From contig CAJXQU010000016.1 in the NCBI GenBank assembly GCA_913058255.1, forward strand, positions 1 through 49,690: a stretch of 49,690 nucleotides of DNA, in the 5' to 3' direction. The number at the start of each line of letters is the position of its first letter. Position 1 is the stretch's first letter. Below the pieces are notes generated by a model that saw only the letters and a program-made list of their open reading frames with translations, made no database searches and had not been told where the DNA came from. A program made the translations under genes and the position numbers. The stretch comes from an uncultured Pseudomonadota bacterium. GTDB lineage: Bacteria > Pseudomonadota > Gammaproteobacteria > CAJXQU01. Below are positions 1 through 8,062 of this stretch, piece after piece.

Positions 1-48
1 TTACACTATTCACGAGTGAGTCGGATCTTGAAGGCAAATAACAAGACC

Positions 49-80
49 TGACCCTTTTTTCGCGTGACCCTTTTTTCGCG
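49..80. repeat. Two tandem copies of a 16-bp sequence
   Basis: The unit TGACCCTTTTTTCGCG occurs twice without a gap (49-64 and 65-80). Just upstream is AAGACCTGACCC, which on the other strand reads GGGTCAGGTCTTG. This resembles the REP-like sequences that flank RAYT (Y1 REP-associated) transposases in gammaproteobacteria, but that comparison is from memory and no transposase frame is visible here. The first 158 bases otherwise hold no gene. Confidence 0.6.
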
Positions 81-167
81 TAAGTTAAAAACATTAACCT
101 CCCATTTAACCCCTTTCCTATATTATCCACGTTTAATGTCTGTAATTCGTTTTTATAGGTGCAAACC

Positions 168-1019
168 ATGCGTAGTGACCCACGGTATTATCAAATCGCT
201 ATCTTAAGTTTTCTATTAGCTTATGGCTTGTTTGTTTTGGACTTTGAGGTGCGAGCGGCTACCGCTGCGGTCATTCTTTTTACGGCGCAGCTTACTCAGT
301 TTGGTTTTACGCGGGCTTTAAAGCTGCCTAAGTTTGATCCGCGCAGTGCGCTGATCTCTAGCTTGTCTTTGTGTTTGTTATTACGAACCGAAACACTTTT
401 GATCGCAGCACTTGCAGCGTTCATTGCTATTGCGAGTAAATTTGTTATTCGTTGGAAAAACAAACATATTTTTAATCCGACTAATTTTTCTCTGGTGGTT
501 TTGATCGTATGTTTCGATTCGGCTTGGGTGTCTTCTGGGCAGTGGGGCCGTGAGCTTTTTTTTCTTTTGTCTATCGCTTGTTTGGGTATGGTTGTGATCA
601 ACCGTTCGCGTCGTTCTGATATAACGCTGGCCTTTTTATTCTTTTACGCGACCTTGTTATTTGGTCGGGCGTTGTGGTTAGGTGATCCGCTGACTATTCC
701 AGTACATCAATTACAAAGTGGAGCCTTGTTGATTTTTGCCTTTTTTATGATTTCAGATCCAATGACGACACCGAACTCTCGTTCTGGAAGAATCCTTTTT
801 TCTGCACTGGTGTCATTCGGTGCAGGCTTTGTTCAGTTTGTGCTTTATCAACCGAATGGCTTGCTTTATTCATTAGTCGCTTGCTGTTTAATAACCCCTT
901 TCATCGATCGTTTTTTACCCGATGAAAAATTCCAATGGCGTGCACCGAGTCCCAGTCCACGCTCTTTACCTATTCATAATCAAGGAGTTCATTATGAAAA
1001 AAATAATATCGCTACTTAG
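168..1019 (+). CDS. RnfD/NqrB-like integral membrane protein
   Basis: The 283-residue protein is almost entirely hydrophobic, with about nine to ten predicted membrane spans. It resembles subunit D of Rnf/Nqr electron transport complexes: the stretches HIFNPTNFSLVV, GQWG and FFMISDPMTTPNS match conserved positions of that family. I do not see the S/T-G-A-T motif to which RnfD binds FMN covalently, and no other rnf genes are near. I chose ATG 168 because AGGTG at 157-161 lies at normal spacing; a GTG at 159 would overlap that site. The 3' end overlaps the following DUF2330 gene by 26 bases, so the two are probably one operon. Stand-alone RnfD homologues next to DUF2330 are a recurring pair whose function is not known to me. 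Confidence 0.75.
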   Translation: MRSDPRYYQIAILSFLLAYGLFVLDFEVRAATAAVILFTAQLTQFGFTRALKLPKFDPRSALISSLSLCLLLRTETLLIAALAAFIAIASKFVIRWKNKHIFNPTNFSLVVLIVCFDSAWVSSGQWGRELFFLLSIACLGMVVINRSRRSDITLAFLFFYATLLFGRALWLGDPLTIPVHQLQSGALLIFAFFMISDPMTTPNSRSGRILFSALVSFGAGFVQFVLYQPNGLLYSLVACCLITPFIDRFLPDEKFQWRAPSPSPRSLPIHNQGVHYEKNNIAT

Positions 1020-2361
1020 TCTTGCCAGTTTAGTTCTTCTGCCGGCGGTCAGTCATGCTTTTTGCGGATTTTATGTTGCGAAGGCCGATAGTAAGTTATT
1101 CAACGAGGCTTCACAGGTTGCGATGGTGCGTGATGGTGACAGAACCGTGTTGACCATGAGCAATGATTTTAAAGGCGATGTTTCTGACTTTGCGATGGTC
1201 ATTCCTGTTCCTTCCTTGTTAGAGCGCGAGCAAATTCATGTGACAGAGAATGCGATTCTTGATCATCTTGATGCTTATTCTGCACCACGCTTGGTGGAAT
1301 ATTTTGATGAAGATCCTTGTATGGTTTTGCGTAGAATGGAAGTAATGGAAATGTCCGCTTCGCCTATGGCTGATGCTGAGTTTAAAAGTAAAGCTAAGAA
1401 TCTTGGTGTCACCATCGAGGCTTCATATACAGTCGGTGAATATGACATTCTGATCTTGTCAGCCAAACAAAGTGATGGATTGGTAACTTGGCTAAAACAA
1501 AATGATTATAAGCTCCCTAAAGGTGCGGAGCCTGTGGTGAATAGTTATTTAAAACAGGGCATGAAATTTTTTGTTGCGAAGGTAAATTTAAAAGAACAGG
1601 CGAAGTTGGGGTTTGCGAATTTACGCCCGCTACAAGTGGCATTTGAAAGTCCTAAATTTATGCTTCCACTCCGATTGGGCATGTTGAATGCTGATGGTGC
1701 TCAGGAGCTTTATGTTTATACGCTAACGAAAAAAGGTCGTGTTGAAACCACTAATTATCGTACGGTTAAAATGCCGACAGGAATTGAGCTTCCGCCTTAT
1801 ATAAAAGATGACTTTGGAAACTTTTATATGGACATGTTTCGGAGCCAGGTTAAAAAAGAAAATAATCGTGCGGTCTTTCTTGAGTATGCTTGGGATATGA
1901 ACTGGTGTGACCCTTGTGCAGCGGATCCGCTATCCGATAAAGAGCTTAAAGAGCTGGGTGTTTTTTGGTTAAACAATAACCAGCCTACGACATCTAAACC
2001 TACGCAGGGACGTGTTATGCCGCAGGCTAAAGATGTGTTTATCACGCGCTTGCATGTGCGCTATGACAAGGCAAATTTTCCAGAAGATTTAGTCTTTCAA
2101 CAAACCGGGGATAGAGAAAACTTTCAAGGTCGTTACGTGATCCGCCACCCTTGGAACGGCGAGGAGAAATGCCCTCAGGCAAAAGAATATCTAACAAGCG
2201 CATTGCCGAAACGTCAGCAACAAGAGATCAAAAATCTAGCTCATCTTACAGAGTGGGACATTAATGATATTCGTAAAGAGATCCCTGGACTGAAACCCGT
2301 TGAACCGGTTAATCCTGAAGTTGCAACACCTTGGTGGAAAAAGCTTTGGGCTGAGGACTAA
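994..2361 (+). CDS. DUF2330 family exported protein
   Basis: This 455-residue protein starts at ATG 994, preceded by AAGGAG at 982-987; an upstream in-frame start at 922 lacks such a site. Residues 1-22 form a Sec signal peptide (MKKIISLLSLASLVLLPAVSHA), so the mature protein begins at a Phe-Cys-Gly typical of DUF2330. The following segment FAMVIPVPSL and the paired Cys in NWCDPCAADPLS are also characteristic. It should act in the periplasm or be membrane associated. The gene overlaps the RnfD-like gene by 26 bases. The biochemical role of DUF2330 is not established; assignment to the family is confident, function is not. Confidence 0.8.
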   Translation: MKKIISLLSLASLVLLPAVSHAFCGFYVAKADSKLFNEASQVAMVRDGDRTVLTMSNDFKGDVSDFAMVIPVPSLLEREQIHVTENAILDHLDAYSAPRLVEYFDEDPCMVLRRMEVMEMSASPMADAEFKSKAKNLGVTIEASYTVGEYDILILSAKQSDGLVTWLKQNDYKLPKGAEPVVNSYLKQGMKFFVAKVNLKEQAKLGFANLRPLQVAFESPKFMLPLRLGMLNADGAQELYVYTLTKKGRVETTNYRTVKMPTGIELPPYIKDDFGNFYMDMFRSQVKKENNRAVFLEYAWDMNWCDPCAADPLSDKELKELGVFWLNNNQPTTSKPTQGRVMPQAKDVFITRLHVRYDKANFPEDLVFQQTGDRENFQGRYVIRHPWNGEEKCPQAKEYLTSALPKRQQQEIKNLAHLTEWDINDIRKEIPGLKPVEPVNPEVATPWWKKLWAED

Positions 2362-2376
2362 TTTTATATCCATACA

Positions 2377-2410
2377 AGCTTGCAATAAGCCGACGTGTTT
2401 ATTGCAAGCT
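2377..2410 (+). terminator. Hairpin after the DUF2330 gene
   Basis: A perfect 12-bp inverted repeat (AGCTTGCAATAA at 2377-2388, TTATTGCAAGCT at 2399-2410) encloses a 10-base loop, 16 bases after the stop codon. It is not followed by a strong T-run, so termination may be weak or the hairpin may protect the mRNA 3' end. Confidence 0.55.
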
Positions 2411-2592
2411 GCTTATCGTATTTAACCTACCCTCTATAGTTTCCTCGCTAACCTCTCACGACTAAAAAAGCTGTTTGAGTAATATCATTGACTTTAAAAT
2501 ACTAAAGATTTCTTGTGAAATGCCGCTATGGAGGAAAAATATAGTCGAATATAATATTCGATAAAAAGCCTTACGGGTATGGTAATTTTCAC

Positions 2593-4680
2593 ATGAAAAA
2601 ATGGTTAAGCTCGATCAGTAATAAAATGTTCTTGGGCTATGCAGCAATTTTAACAACAACCTTGATAACATCTTTTCCATTGATCAGCACTAATAATGAG
2701 GTTGAAAATAAAGTTAGAACATTTGTTCAACAGACACTACCTAAGCTTGGAACTATTCGTAGTATTTCTAGTGACCTAAAGCAACTTGAACTTAATGCCT
2801 ACTCATTATACGGATATACCATGTCCAGCAGTGAATATAACGCACAGTCGACAATGAAAACGGAGGCTATTCGTCGTGAGCTAGAACAAATTTCGAGCGA
2901 CAATACGATTCTGAATCAGTATTTTAATACGTTCGCGATACATCTAGCAGACATTCATAAAACGATGACCTTAAAGCCTGTAAATTGGGACGTCGCTCGA
3001 AAGCATCTTGTCGACTTGTCTACTACATCAGATGCTATGCTCAAACAAATTGACCATTTAACCGAAACATTAGCGATTTCTGCACAAAAAAACTCAGATA
3101 GTATTATCAATAAAATGTCGATTGCGGCAAATCTTTTATTCATTCTAGTCGCGATTATCTTCGCAGTTGCCATAACAGCGTATATATTCTCATGCAAAAA
3201 AATTGCGAGGCCAATCAAAGAACTATCATTAGCTGCTAGCCGTATTGCTAAAGGTGATTTTAAAACAGGAATAATCATCAATAGTACTGATGAAATTGGT
3301 CAGCTCGCAGAAACCTTCAATCACATGCAAGTGGGTATTACTAAACGCGAAGAACGGATACTAAAGCATGCACACTATGATTATTTAACAGGATTCGCAA
3401 ACTCCGTTTTGATGACTGATCGAGTCACATCTGCGATCAGTCAAACCAATCGGGTGTATTCAAAATTCTCGCTAATTTTACTCAATTTGAAGTACTTTGA
3501 AGACATAAACAATGCCTTCGGGCATGCGCATGGTGATGCTGTAATAAAAGAGGTTGCAAAACGAATTCTGAATCACGTTCGAGATTCAGACTCTATTGCT
3601 CGAATCAATAGTGATAAGTTTCTCATTTTATTAGAAGACTCAAATGACGTCTCTGCCGCTCACTATACTTCCGCTTTAATTAAGCGACTATCTGAATCAA
3701 TCGAGATAGATGCTACCTCTATCACTTTATCTGTCTGCTCTGGTATCGTCTCATACCCAGGAAATGGGAGTGATGCAGTTGATCTGTTAAGACAAGCCCA
3801 TCTCGCAATGGATCAAGCTAAACAAAGCTTCTCTGAAGTAGCTGTCTTTGACAGTAGTAGTGATCACTGTCACATAAGACAACTATCAATCATCCGAGAT
3901 CTCCGTAAAGCGGTAGAGTCAGAGCAGCTGATACTGCACTATCAGCCAAAAGTTGATGCTAAGAATAATAAGCTGTTCGGTGTCGAAGCTTTAATCAGAT
4001 GGGTTCATCCTGAGCTTGGTTTTATGCCTCCAGATGAGTTTATCCCCATTGCAGAACGCTCAGGAAATATCAGCCTAATAACTTACTGGGTGCTAAAAAA
4101 GGCTATTAAACAATGTAGAAGTTGGAATGGCCAAAATATAAAAATAAAGATGAGTGTCAACTTATCAGCTATCGACTTACTAGATAAAGCACTCCCAGAA
4201 TACATTCTGAGCCTGCTCAACGAACACCAAGTCCACCCCTCTCAATTGGTGTTGGAGATCACAGAAAGTACCGTATTACGAGACACTGATTTAGCCCTGC
4301 AACTACTCAATGAGCTAAAAGATGCCGGAATAAACTTGTCCATTGATGATTATGGTACTGACTTTTCCTCATTGGCTAAACTACGTGAGTTACCCGTGCA
4401 TGAGTTGAAAATTGATAAATCATTCGTCATGAACATGCTTGATAACGAAAACGATACCGTCATCGTAAAATCAACGATTGATCTAGGACATAACATGGGT
4501 CTTAGGGTTACAGCTGAGGGAGTAGAAGATCAAGCAACGTTAACCCTTTTAAATGAGCTGGGCTGTGATGAAATTCAAGGCTATTACATTAGCAAACCTT
4601 TATCGACATCTGACTTTTCCATTTGGGTAAATAGTTATAATCAAGAACCGCGGGATCAGGAAGCTGTATCACCTTCCTAA
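2593..4680 (+). CDS. Membrane sensor with HAMP, degenerate GGDEF and intact EAL domain
   Basis: The 695-residue protein has two membrane spans (about 11-33 and 183-203) around a helical periplasmic sensor of four-helix-bundle type, then a HAMP linker (about 203-255), a GGDEF-like domain (about 262-420) and an EAL domain (about 430-685). The GGDEF signature is replaced by NSDKF (339-343), so diguanylate cyclase activity is unlikely. The EAL domain keeps its key sites: EAL at 465-467, SVNLSA, ITES, IDDYGTDFSSL, KIDKSF and AEGVE. I therefore expect a cyclic-di-GMP phosphodiesterase, with the degenerate domain possibly binding GTP as a regulatory input. It stands alone, convergent with msrA, and its ligand is unknown. 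Confidence 0.9.
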   Translation: MKKWLSSISNKMFLGYAAILTTTLITSFPLISTNNEVENKVRTFVQQTLPKLGTIRSISSDLKQLELNAYSLYGYTMSSSEYNAQSTMKTEAIRRELEQISSDNTILNQYFNTFAIHLADIHKTMTLKPVNWDVARKHLVDLSTTSDAMLKQIDHLTETLAISAQKNSDSIINKMSIAANLLFILVAIIFAVAITAYIFSCKKIARPIKELSLAASRIAKGDFKTGIIINSTDEIGQLAETFNHMQVGITKREERILKHAHYDYLTGFANSVLMTDRVTSAISQTNRVYSKFSLILLNLKYFEDINNAFGHAHGDAVIKEVAKRILNHVRDSDSIARINSDKFLILLEDSNDVSAAHYTSALIKRLSESIEIDATSITLSVCSGIVSYPGNGSDAVDLLRQAHLAMDQAKQSFSEVAVFDSSSDHCHIRQLSIIRDLRKAVESEQLILHYQPKVDAKNNKLFGVEALIRWVHPELGFMPPDEFIPIAERSGNISLITYWVLKKAIKQCRSWNGQNIKIKMSVNLSAIDLLDKALPEYILSLLNEHQVHPSQLVLEITESTVLRDTDLALQLLNELKDAGINLSIDDYGTDFSSLAKLRELPVHELKIDKSFVMNMLDNENDTVIVKSTIDLGHNMGLRVTAEGVEDQATLTLLNELGCDEIQGYYISKPLSTSDFSIWVNSYNQEPRDQEAVSPS

Positions 4681-4688
4681 AAAACATC

Positions 4689-5312
4689 TCACTCGACGTA
4701 ACTCACACCCAAACCTGCAAGTCCACAATATCCATTTGGGTTTTTAGCCAGATATTGTTGATGTTCTGGCTCAGCATAATAAAACTCCGGAGCACTACCG
4801 ACTTCCGTTGTAATCATGCCTTTACCTGCCACAGTCAACCTTTGCTGGAAATGCTTTAAGGAATTAATAGCTAACTCAGATTGTTCATCATTATAAGCAT
4901 AAATCGCTGATCGATATTGCGTTCCAACATCATTCCCTTGTTGCATTCCTTGAGTGGGATCATGTGATTCCCAGAATATTTTTAGTAGCCGCTCATAACT
5001 AATCAGTTTTGGCTCAAACACCAGATAAACAACTTCTGTATGCCCTGTCATTCCTGTACAAAGCTCCTCATAAGTAGGATTGAGCGTGAACCCTCCTGCA
5101 TACCCTACAGCAGTAGAATAAATGCCCGTTAGTTCCCAGAATTTACGCTCGACACCCCAAAAACAGCCTAAACCAAACATAGCTTGTTCAAACTTATCTG
5201 GTAAAGGAACTGCTAACTCATGCCCATTGACAAAATGAGTATCGGGAACGGGCATCTTTTCTTGTCTACCGGGAAGTGCTTGTTCAGGATCGGGCATTTC
5301 AGTTTTTTTCAT
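4689..5312 (-). CDS. msrA: Peptide-methionine (S)-S-oxide reductase MsrA
   Basis: MsrA reduces methionine-S-sulfoxide in damaged proteins and free amino acid, using thioredoxin for recycling, in the cytoplasm. The 207-residue protein has the catalytic motif GCFWGVE with Cys50, the segment EVVYLVFEP and a C-terminal resolving Cys196 in [13 protein letters not shown]. An N-terminal extension of about 40 residues (ending HELAVPLPD) matches the long E. coli-type MsrA. The gene is monocistronic, convergent with the EAL protein with only 8 bases between the two stops. Confidence 0.95.
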   Translation of the reverse strand: MKKTEMPDPEQALPGRQEKMPVPDTHFVNGHELAVPLPDKFEQAMFGLGCFWGVERKFWELTGIYSTAVGYAGGFTLNPTYEELCTGMTGHTEVVYLVFEPKLISYERLLKIFWESHDPTQGMQQGNDVGTQYRSAIYAYNDEQSELAINSLKHFQQRLTVAGKGMITTEVGSAPEFYYAEPEHQQYLAKNPNGYCGLAGLGVSYVE

Positions 5313-5409
5313 AATTTACACTTTAGCTAATAAACTGCGTTGATATTTTTTAGTTTTTACTATAACTTTAATAGCAAATATATTGTTTAATAAGGAATTT
5401 TTAGTATAA

Positions 5410-6453
5410 ATGCGTCATATTTTTGTCATCCTTCTATTTCTCGTTTCAGCTAGGGTTAGCGCAGAGGATGTAGATTCCGAGAACAGTTCTTGGACATTCA
5501 GCCTTCAGTTCGAAAACGATCTATTTGGAGACACTGATCAGAACTATACCAATGGTATCAAATTAAGTCTTGTTTCCTCCGATTTAACCGAGTTCAGAGA
5601 TACTGATAGATTTCGGCCTTGGACCGTCTGGTGGGCCAATAACTTACCTTTTGTGAATGATGAGATCGGTAATGATAATTTGCAGCGTAATATTAACTTT
5701 TCCCTTGGTCAGAAAATTTTTACTCCTCAGAACATCCAAGAAACCGATCTTATTTCAACCGATCGACCGTATGGTGGCTGGTTATATTTCGGTACGGGCT
5801 TCCACACAAAAACGAAAAAAAGGCTTGACTCATTAGAGCTTCAAATCGGCATAGTGGGGCCTTACTCATTGGCTGAAGATACACAGAACTTTGTCCATAA
5901 AGTGCGTGATATTTTGACTGCAAAAGGTTGGGATAATCAATTAGATAATGAGCCAGCCTTTGCTGTTATTTACGAACAAAAACGTCGCTTTCGTCCAAAA
6001 AACTTCCATGAACGCTGGGGGTATGACGTGATTGCTCATGCCGGTGGAGCCATTGGAACCGTTTACACCTATGGTAATTTAGGCGCTGAAGCACGTATTG
6101 GTTGGAATATTCCGGCAGACTTCGGCACCTCGTTGATCCGCCCTGGTGGCGATACCAATGCCCCTATCGACAGTAGTGATCCGCGCTTATCTAAGCGCCA
6201 AAATTTTAGTGTTCATGCATTTGCTGCTGTCACAGGTCGGCTTGTCTTACGTGATATTTTCTTAGATGGAAATACTTTTTCCGATAGTCATAATGTTGAA
6301 AAAAACTATCTCGTAGGTGATCTTATTCTTGGCGCAAGTGCGATATATGAAGGTATTAAGGTTTCATATGCTCAGGTCTTTAGAACTCGTGAATTCGCTG
6401 AGCAAAAGGACAGTCATAACTTCGGCTCAATCAGTATTTCATTCACGTTCTGA
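5410..6453 (+). CDS. LpxR-like outer membrane lipid A deacylase (DUF2219)
   Basis: LpxR enzymes are outer membrane beta-barrels that remove the 3'-acyloxyacyl group of lipid A. The 347-residue protein has a signal peptide (about residues 1-18, ending VSA), then the family hallmark FSLQFENDLFGDTDQNYTNG and further on GPYSLAEDTQNFVHK, whose His corresponds to the catalytic His of Salmonella LpxR. The last residue is Phe (ISISFTF), as expected for an OMP recognised by the BAM machinery. The stop overlaps the start of the next gene by one base (TGATG), so translation is probably coupled. Substrate specificity cannot be read from sequence. Confidence 0.85.
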   Translation: MRHIFVILLFLVSARVSAEDVDSENSSWTFSLQFENDLFGDTDQNYTNGIKLSLVSSDLTEFRDTDRFRPWTVWWANNLPFVNDEIGNDNLQRNINFSLGQKIFTPQNIQETDLISTDRPYGGWLYFGTGFHTKTKKRLDSLELQIGIVGPYSLAEDTQNFVHKVRDILTAKGWDNQLDNEPAFAVIYEQKRRFRPKNFHERWGYDVIAHAGGAIGTVYTYGNLGAEARIGWNIPADFGTSLIRPGGDTNAPIDSSDPRLSKRQNFSVHAFAAVTGRLVLRDIFLDGNTFSDSHNVEKNYLVGDLILGASAIYEGIKVSYAQVFRTREFAEQKDSHNFGSISISFTF

Positions 6454-6974
6454 TGATAAACTTGAAGCGACTAACACTCATAGTTCTTGCGATAAGCATC
6501 TTCTCAGGTTGCTCTAGCGCTCCAACAAGGAATGCGCCTATCATAGATGGTAGAACGGACTCTGGCCAAGCCACTTCAAACACAACTATTCCTAGCCTGC
6601 GCAGTGGTAAAGGGGCTGAAATCTTCAATATCGCTCAGAGTTACCTTGGTGTACCTTATCGATATGGTGGGCAAGACCCTTCAGGGTTTGATTGCAGTGG
6701 ACTCGTACAATTTGCACATTTAAACGCAGGCATAAACGTACCACGAACAGCCGCCGCTCAATATAGTGCCGCCCAGTCAGTCTCTCATTCAGAACTTAAA
6801 CCTGGCGACGTTATCTTCTTTCGCTTAAGCTGGCGCAAGATTTCCCATGTGGGTATTTATGCGGGACAAGGGCGATTTATCCATGCCCCTACCTCTGGAA
6901 AAAGCGTTTCATTTTCGGATTTAAATTCACCTTACTGGCAAAAGCGTATGGTGAAAGCCGGTCGTTTTTACTAA
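6453..6974 (+). CDS. NlpC/P60 family cell-wall peptidase, probable lipoprotein
   Basis: This 173-residue protein starts with a hydrophobic signal ending IFSGC, with Cys20 the likely lipidated residue. The NlpC/P60 domain (about 55-173) keeps the catalytic Cys81 in GFDCSGLVQF, His132 in ISHVGIYAG and His144 in FIHAPTSG. Such enzymes cut gamma-D-Glu-diaminopimelate or related bonds in peptidoglycan stem peptides. It is translationally coupled to the upstream LpxR-like gene, so two envelope hydrolases, one acting on lipid A and one on peptidoglycan, appear to be co-expressed. Its 3' end overlaps the convergent DUF3149 gene by 4 bases. Confidence 0.92.
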   Translation: MINLKRLTLIVLAISIFSGCSSAPTRNAPIIDGRTDSGQATSNTTIPSLRSGKGAEIFNIAQSYLGVPYRYGGQDPSGFDCSGLVQFAHLNAGINVPRTAAAQYSAAQSVSHSELKPGDVIFFRLSWRKISHVGIYAGQGRFIHAPTSGKSVSFSDLNSPYWQKRMVKAGRFY

Positions 6975-7153
6975 AGCTTACTGTCTAAGTCGATTTCAGT
7001 ATATTTAGTTCCAACTTTACCTTGAGGCTTTTCAGCCGACTTCACGATATACATCCGAATAATAAAAATAAATACCCCCAATGTTGCGAAGAGTACAATC
7101 ATCGACAAAAGACCAATAGGGTTCCCAAAAAGAAGATTCATCCACAATTCCAT
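6971..7153 (-). CDS. Small membrane protein of the DUF3149 family
   Basis: The 60-residue protein has a single membrane span (about 14-36) with the family sequence LLFGNPIGLLSMIVLF and a charged C-terminal tail. I chose ATG 7153, which has GGTG at 6-base spacing; a GTG 9 bases upstream coincides with that site. A perfect FNR/Anr palindrome lies 64 bases upstream (7217-7230) with a -10-like TAGATT at 7194-7189, so low-oxygen induction is plausible. DUF3149 proteins have no established function. Confidence 0.75.
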   Translation of the reverse strand: MELWMNLLFGNPIGLLSMIVLFATLGVFIFIIRMYIVKSAEKPQGKVGTKYTEIDLDSKL

Positions 7154-7216
7154 TACTATCACCTCTATTTATAAGTGCTTACTAATAGAATCTATGCCTT
7201 AAATGAAATGGAACTA

Positions 7217-7230
7217 TTGATCTAGATCAA
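7217..7230. promoter_or_regulatory. FNR/Anr box
   Basis: TTGATCTAGATCAA is a perfect palindrome and a perfect match to the FNR/Anr consensus TTGAT-N4-ATCAA. Leftward, a class II position (box at -41.5) puts TAGATT (7194-7189) at -10 for the DUF3149 gene. Rightward, TGTAAT at 7255-7260 is 2 bases off the ideal position for the endonuclease gene, which starts 107 bases further on. I favour the leftward target. Confidence 0.75.
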
Positions 7231-7366
7231 GCTTCCTTTGATCAAATTAGGCCTTGTAATTTGATCACCATCGAGCACAATCATGAGTTATTCTTATTTT
7301 TATAAACATTTATTAAGGTCAACCATTATTTTCGGCCAAACTAGCCCCACTTTTAAGGAGCTCATA

Positions 7367-7987
7367 ATGATATATAGAACCGTATTTTTTACTTGCTTGT
7401 TTTTACTCTCTTCTGGCTGCAATGCCGAACGACCTATTGAGAACTATTATGAGGCAAAAAAACTGTTTTGGTCTGAAGTCTATCCACACGGAGGCAAAAC
7501 ACTTTACTGCGGACAAAATTTTGGATCTCGCCACCCTAGAAATATCAATGTCGAACATGTTCTTCCTATGGGTTGGGTCATGCGTGAACTAAAGTGTGGC
7601 GACCGAAAGACTTGCCGTCGAAACAGCACGCGGTTTAATTTGATCGAAGCCGATCTACACAATCTTTATCCTGCTAATGAAAAAATCAATCGTGACCGTA
7701 GTAGCTACGCATTTGGGATTGTTAAGGGTGAAAAACGAAGATATGGCAAATGTGACTTTGAGCTTGATCGAAAATCACATCGTGCAGAACCTAGAGAAAG
7801 AGTCCGTGGAGATATTGCTCGTGCAGTTTTATACATGAGCGATAAACATGGTATTGAGTTATTTAAACGTCAAAAAAATCTAATGTTAGATTGGCATAAA
7901 GCCGATCCTTCTGATGCCGAAGAGAAACGTCGAAATAATATTATTCAGATCATTCAAGGAACCCGAAACCCTTATATCGACGAATAA
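7367..7987 (+). CDS. Endonuclease I family secreted nuclease
   Basis: EndA/NucM-type enzymes are periplasmic or secreted, non-specific, metal-dependent DNases. ATG 7367 is preceded by AAGGAG (7355-7360), whereas an in-frame start at 7283 is not. The 206-residue protein has a hydrophobic leader ending LLSSGC, so it may be a lipoprotein, though the residue at -3 is Ser rather than Leu. The catalytic region NVEHVLPMGW contains the essential His64, and ADLHNLYPANEKIN followed by RSSYAFG is the second conserved block. It could serve in DNA scavenging. It is flanked by an FNR box but there is no proof that it is under that control. Confidence 0.88.
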   Translation: MIYRTVFFTCLFLLSSGCNAERPIENYYEAKKLFWSEVYPHGGKTLYCGQNFGSRHPRNINVEHVLPMGWVMRELKCGDRKTCRRNSTRFNLIEADLHNLYPANEKINRDRSSYAFGIVKGEKRRYGKCDFELDRKSHRAEPRERVRGDIARAVLYMSDKHGIELFKRQKNLMLDWHKADPSDAEEKRRNNIIQIIQGTRNPYIDE

Positions 7988-8003
7988 ATATTGCTCTCTC
8001 AAA

Positions 8004-8039
8004 TTTACGGCTCTGTTCAAAACATATCAGAGTCGTAAA
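8004..8039. terminator. Bidirectional terminator between the endonuclease and tupA-like genes
   Basis: The arms TTTACGGCTCTG (8004-8015) and CAGAGTCGTAAA (8028-8039) form a 12-bp stem with one G-U pair and a 12-base loop. A-rich and T-rich flanks on both sides fit a shared terminator of two convergent genes. Confidence 0.7.
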
Positions 8040-8062
8040 ACCTAAATGAAAAACTGCAAAAA

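Noticed and set aside
922-993. N-terminal extension of the DUF2330 protein from 922
   Set aside because: The signal peptide starts at ATG 994, which has a good ribosome site.
7283-7366. N-terminal extension of the endonuclease from 7283
   Set aside because: The signal sequence and a strong AAGGAG belong to ATG 7367.
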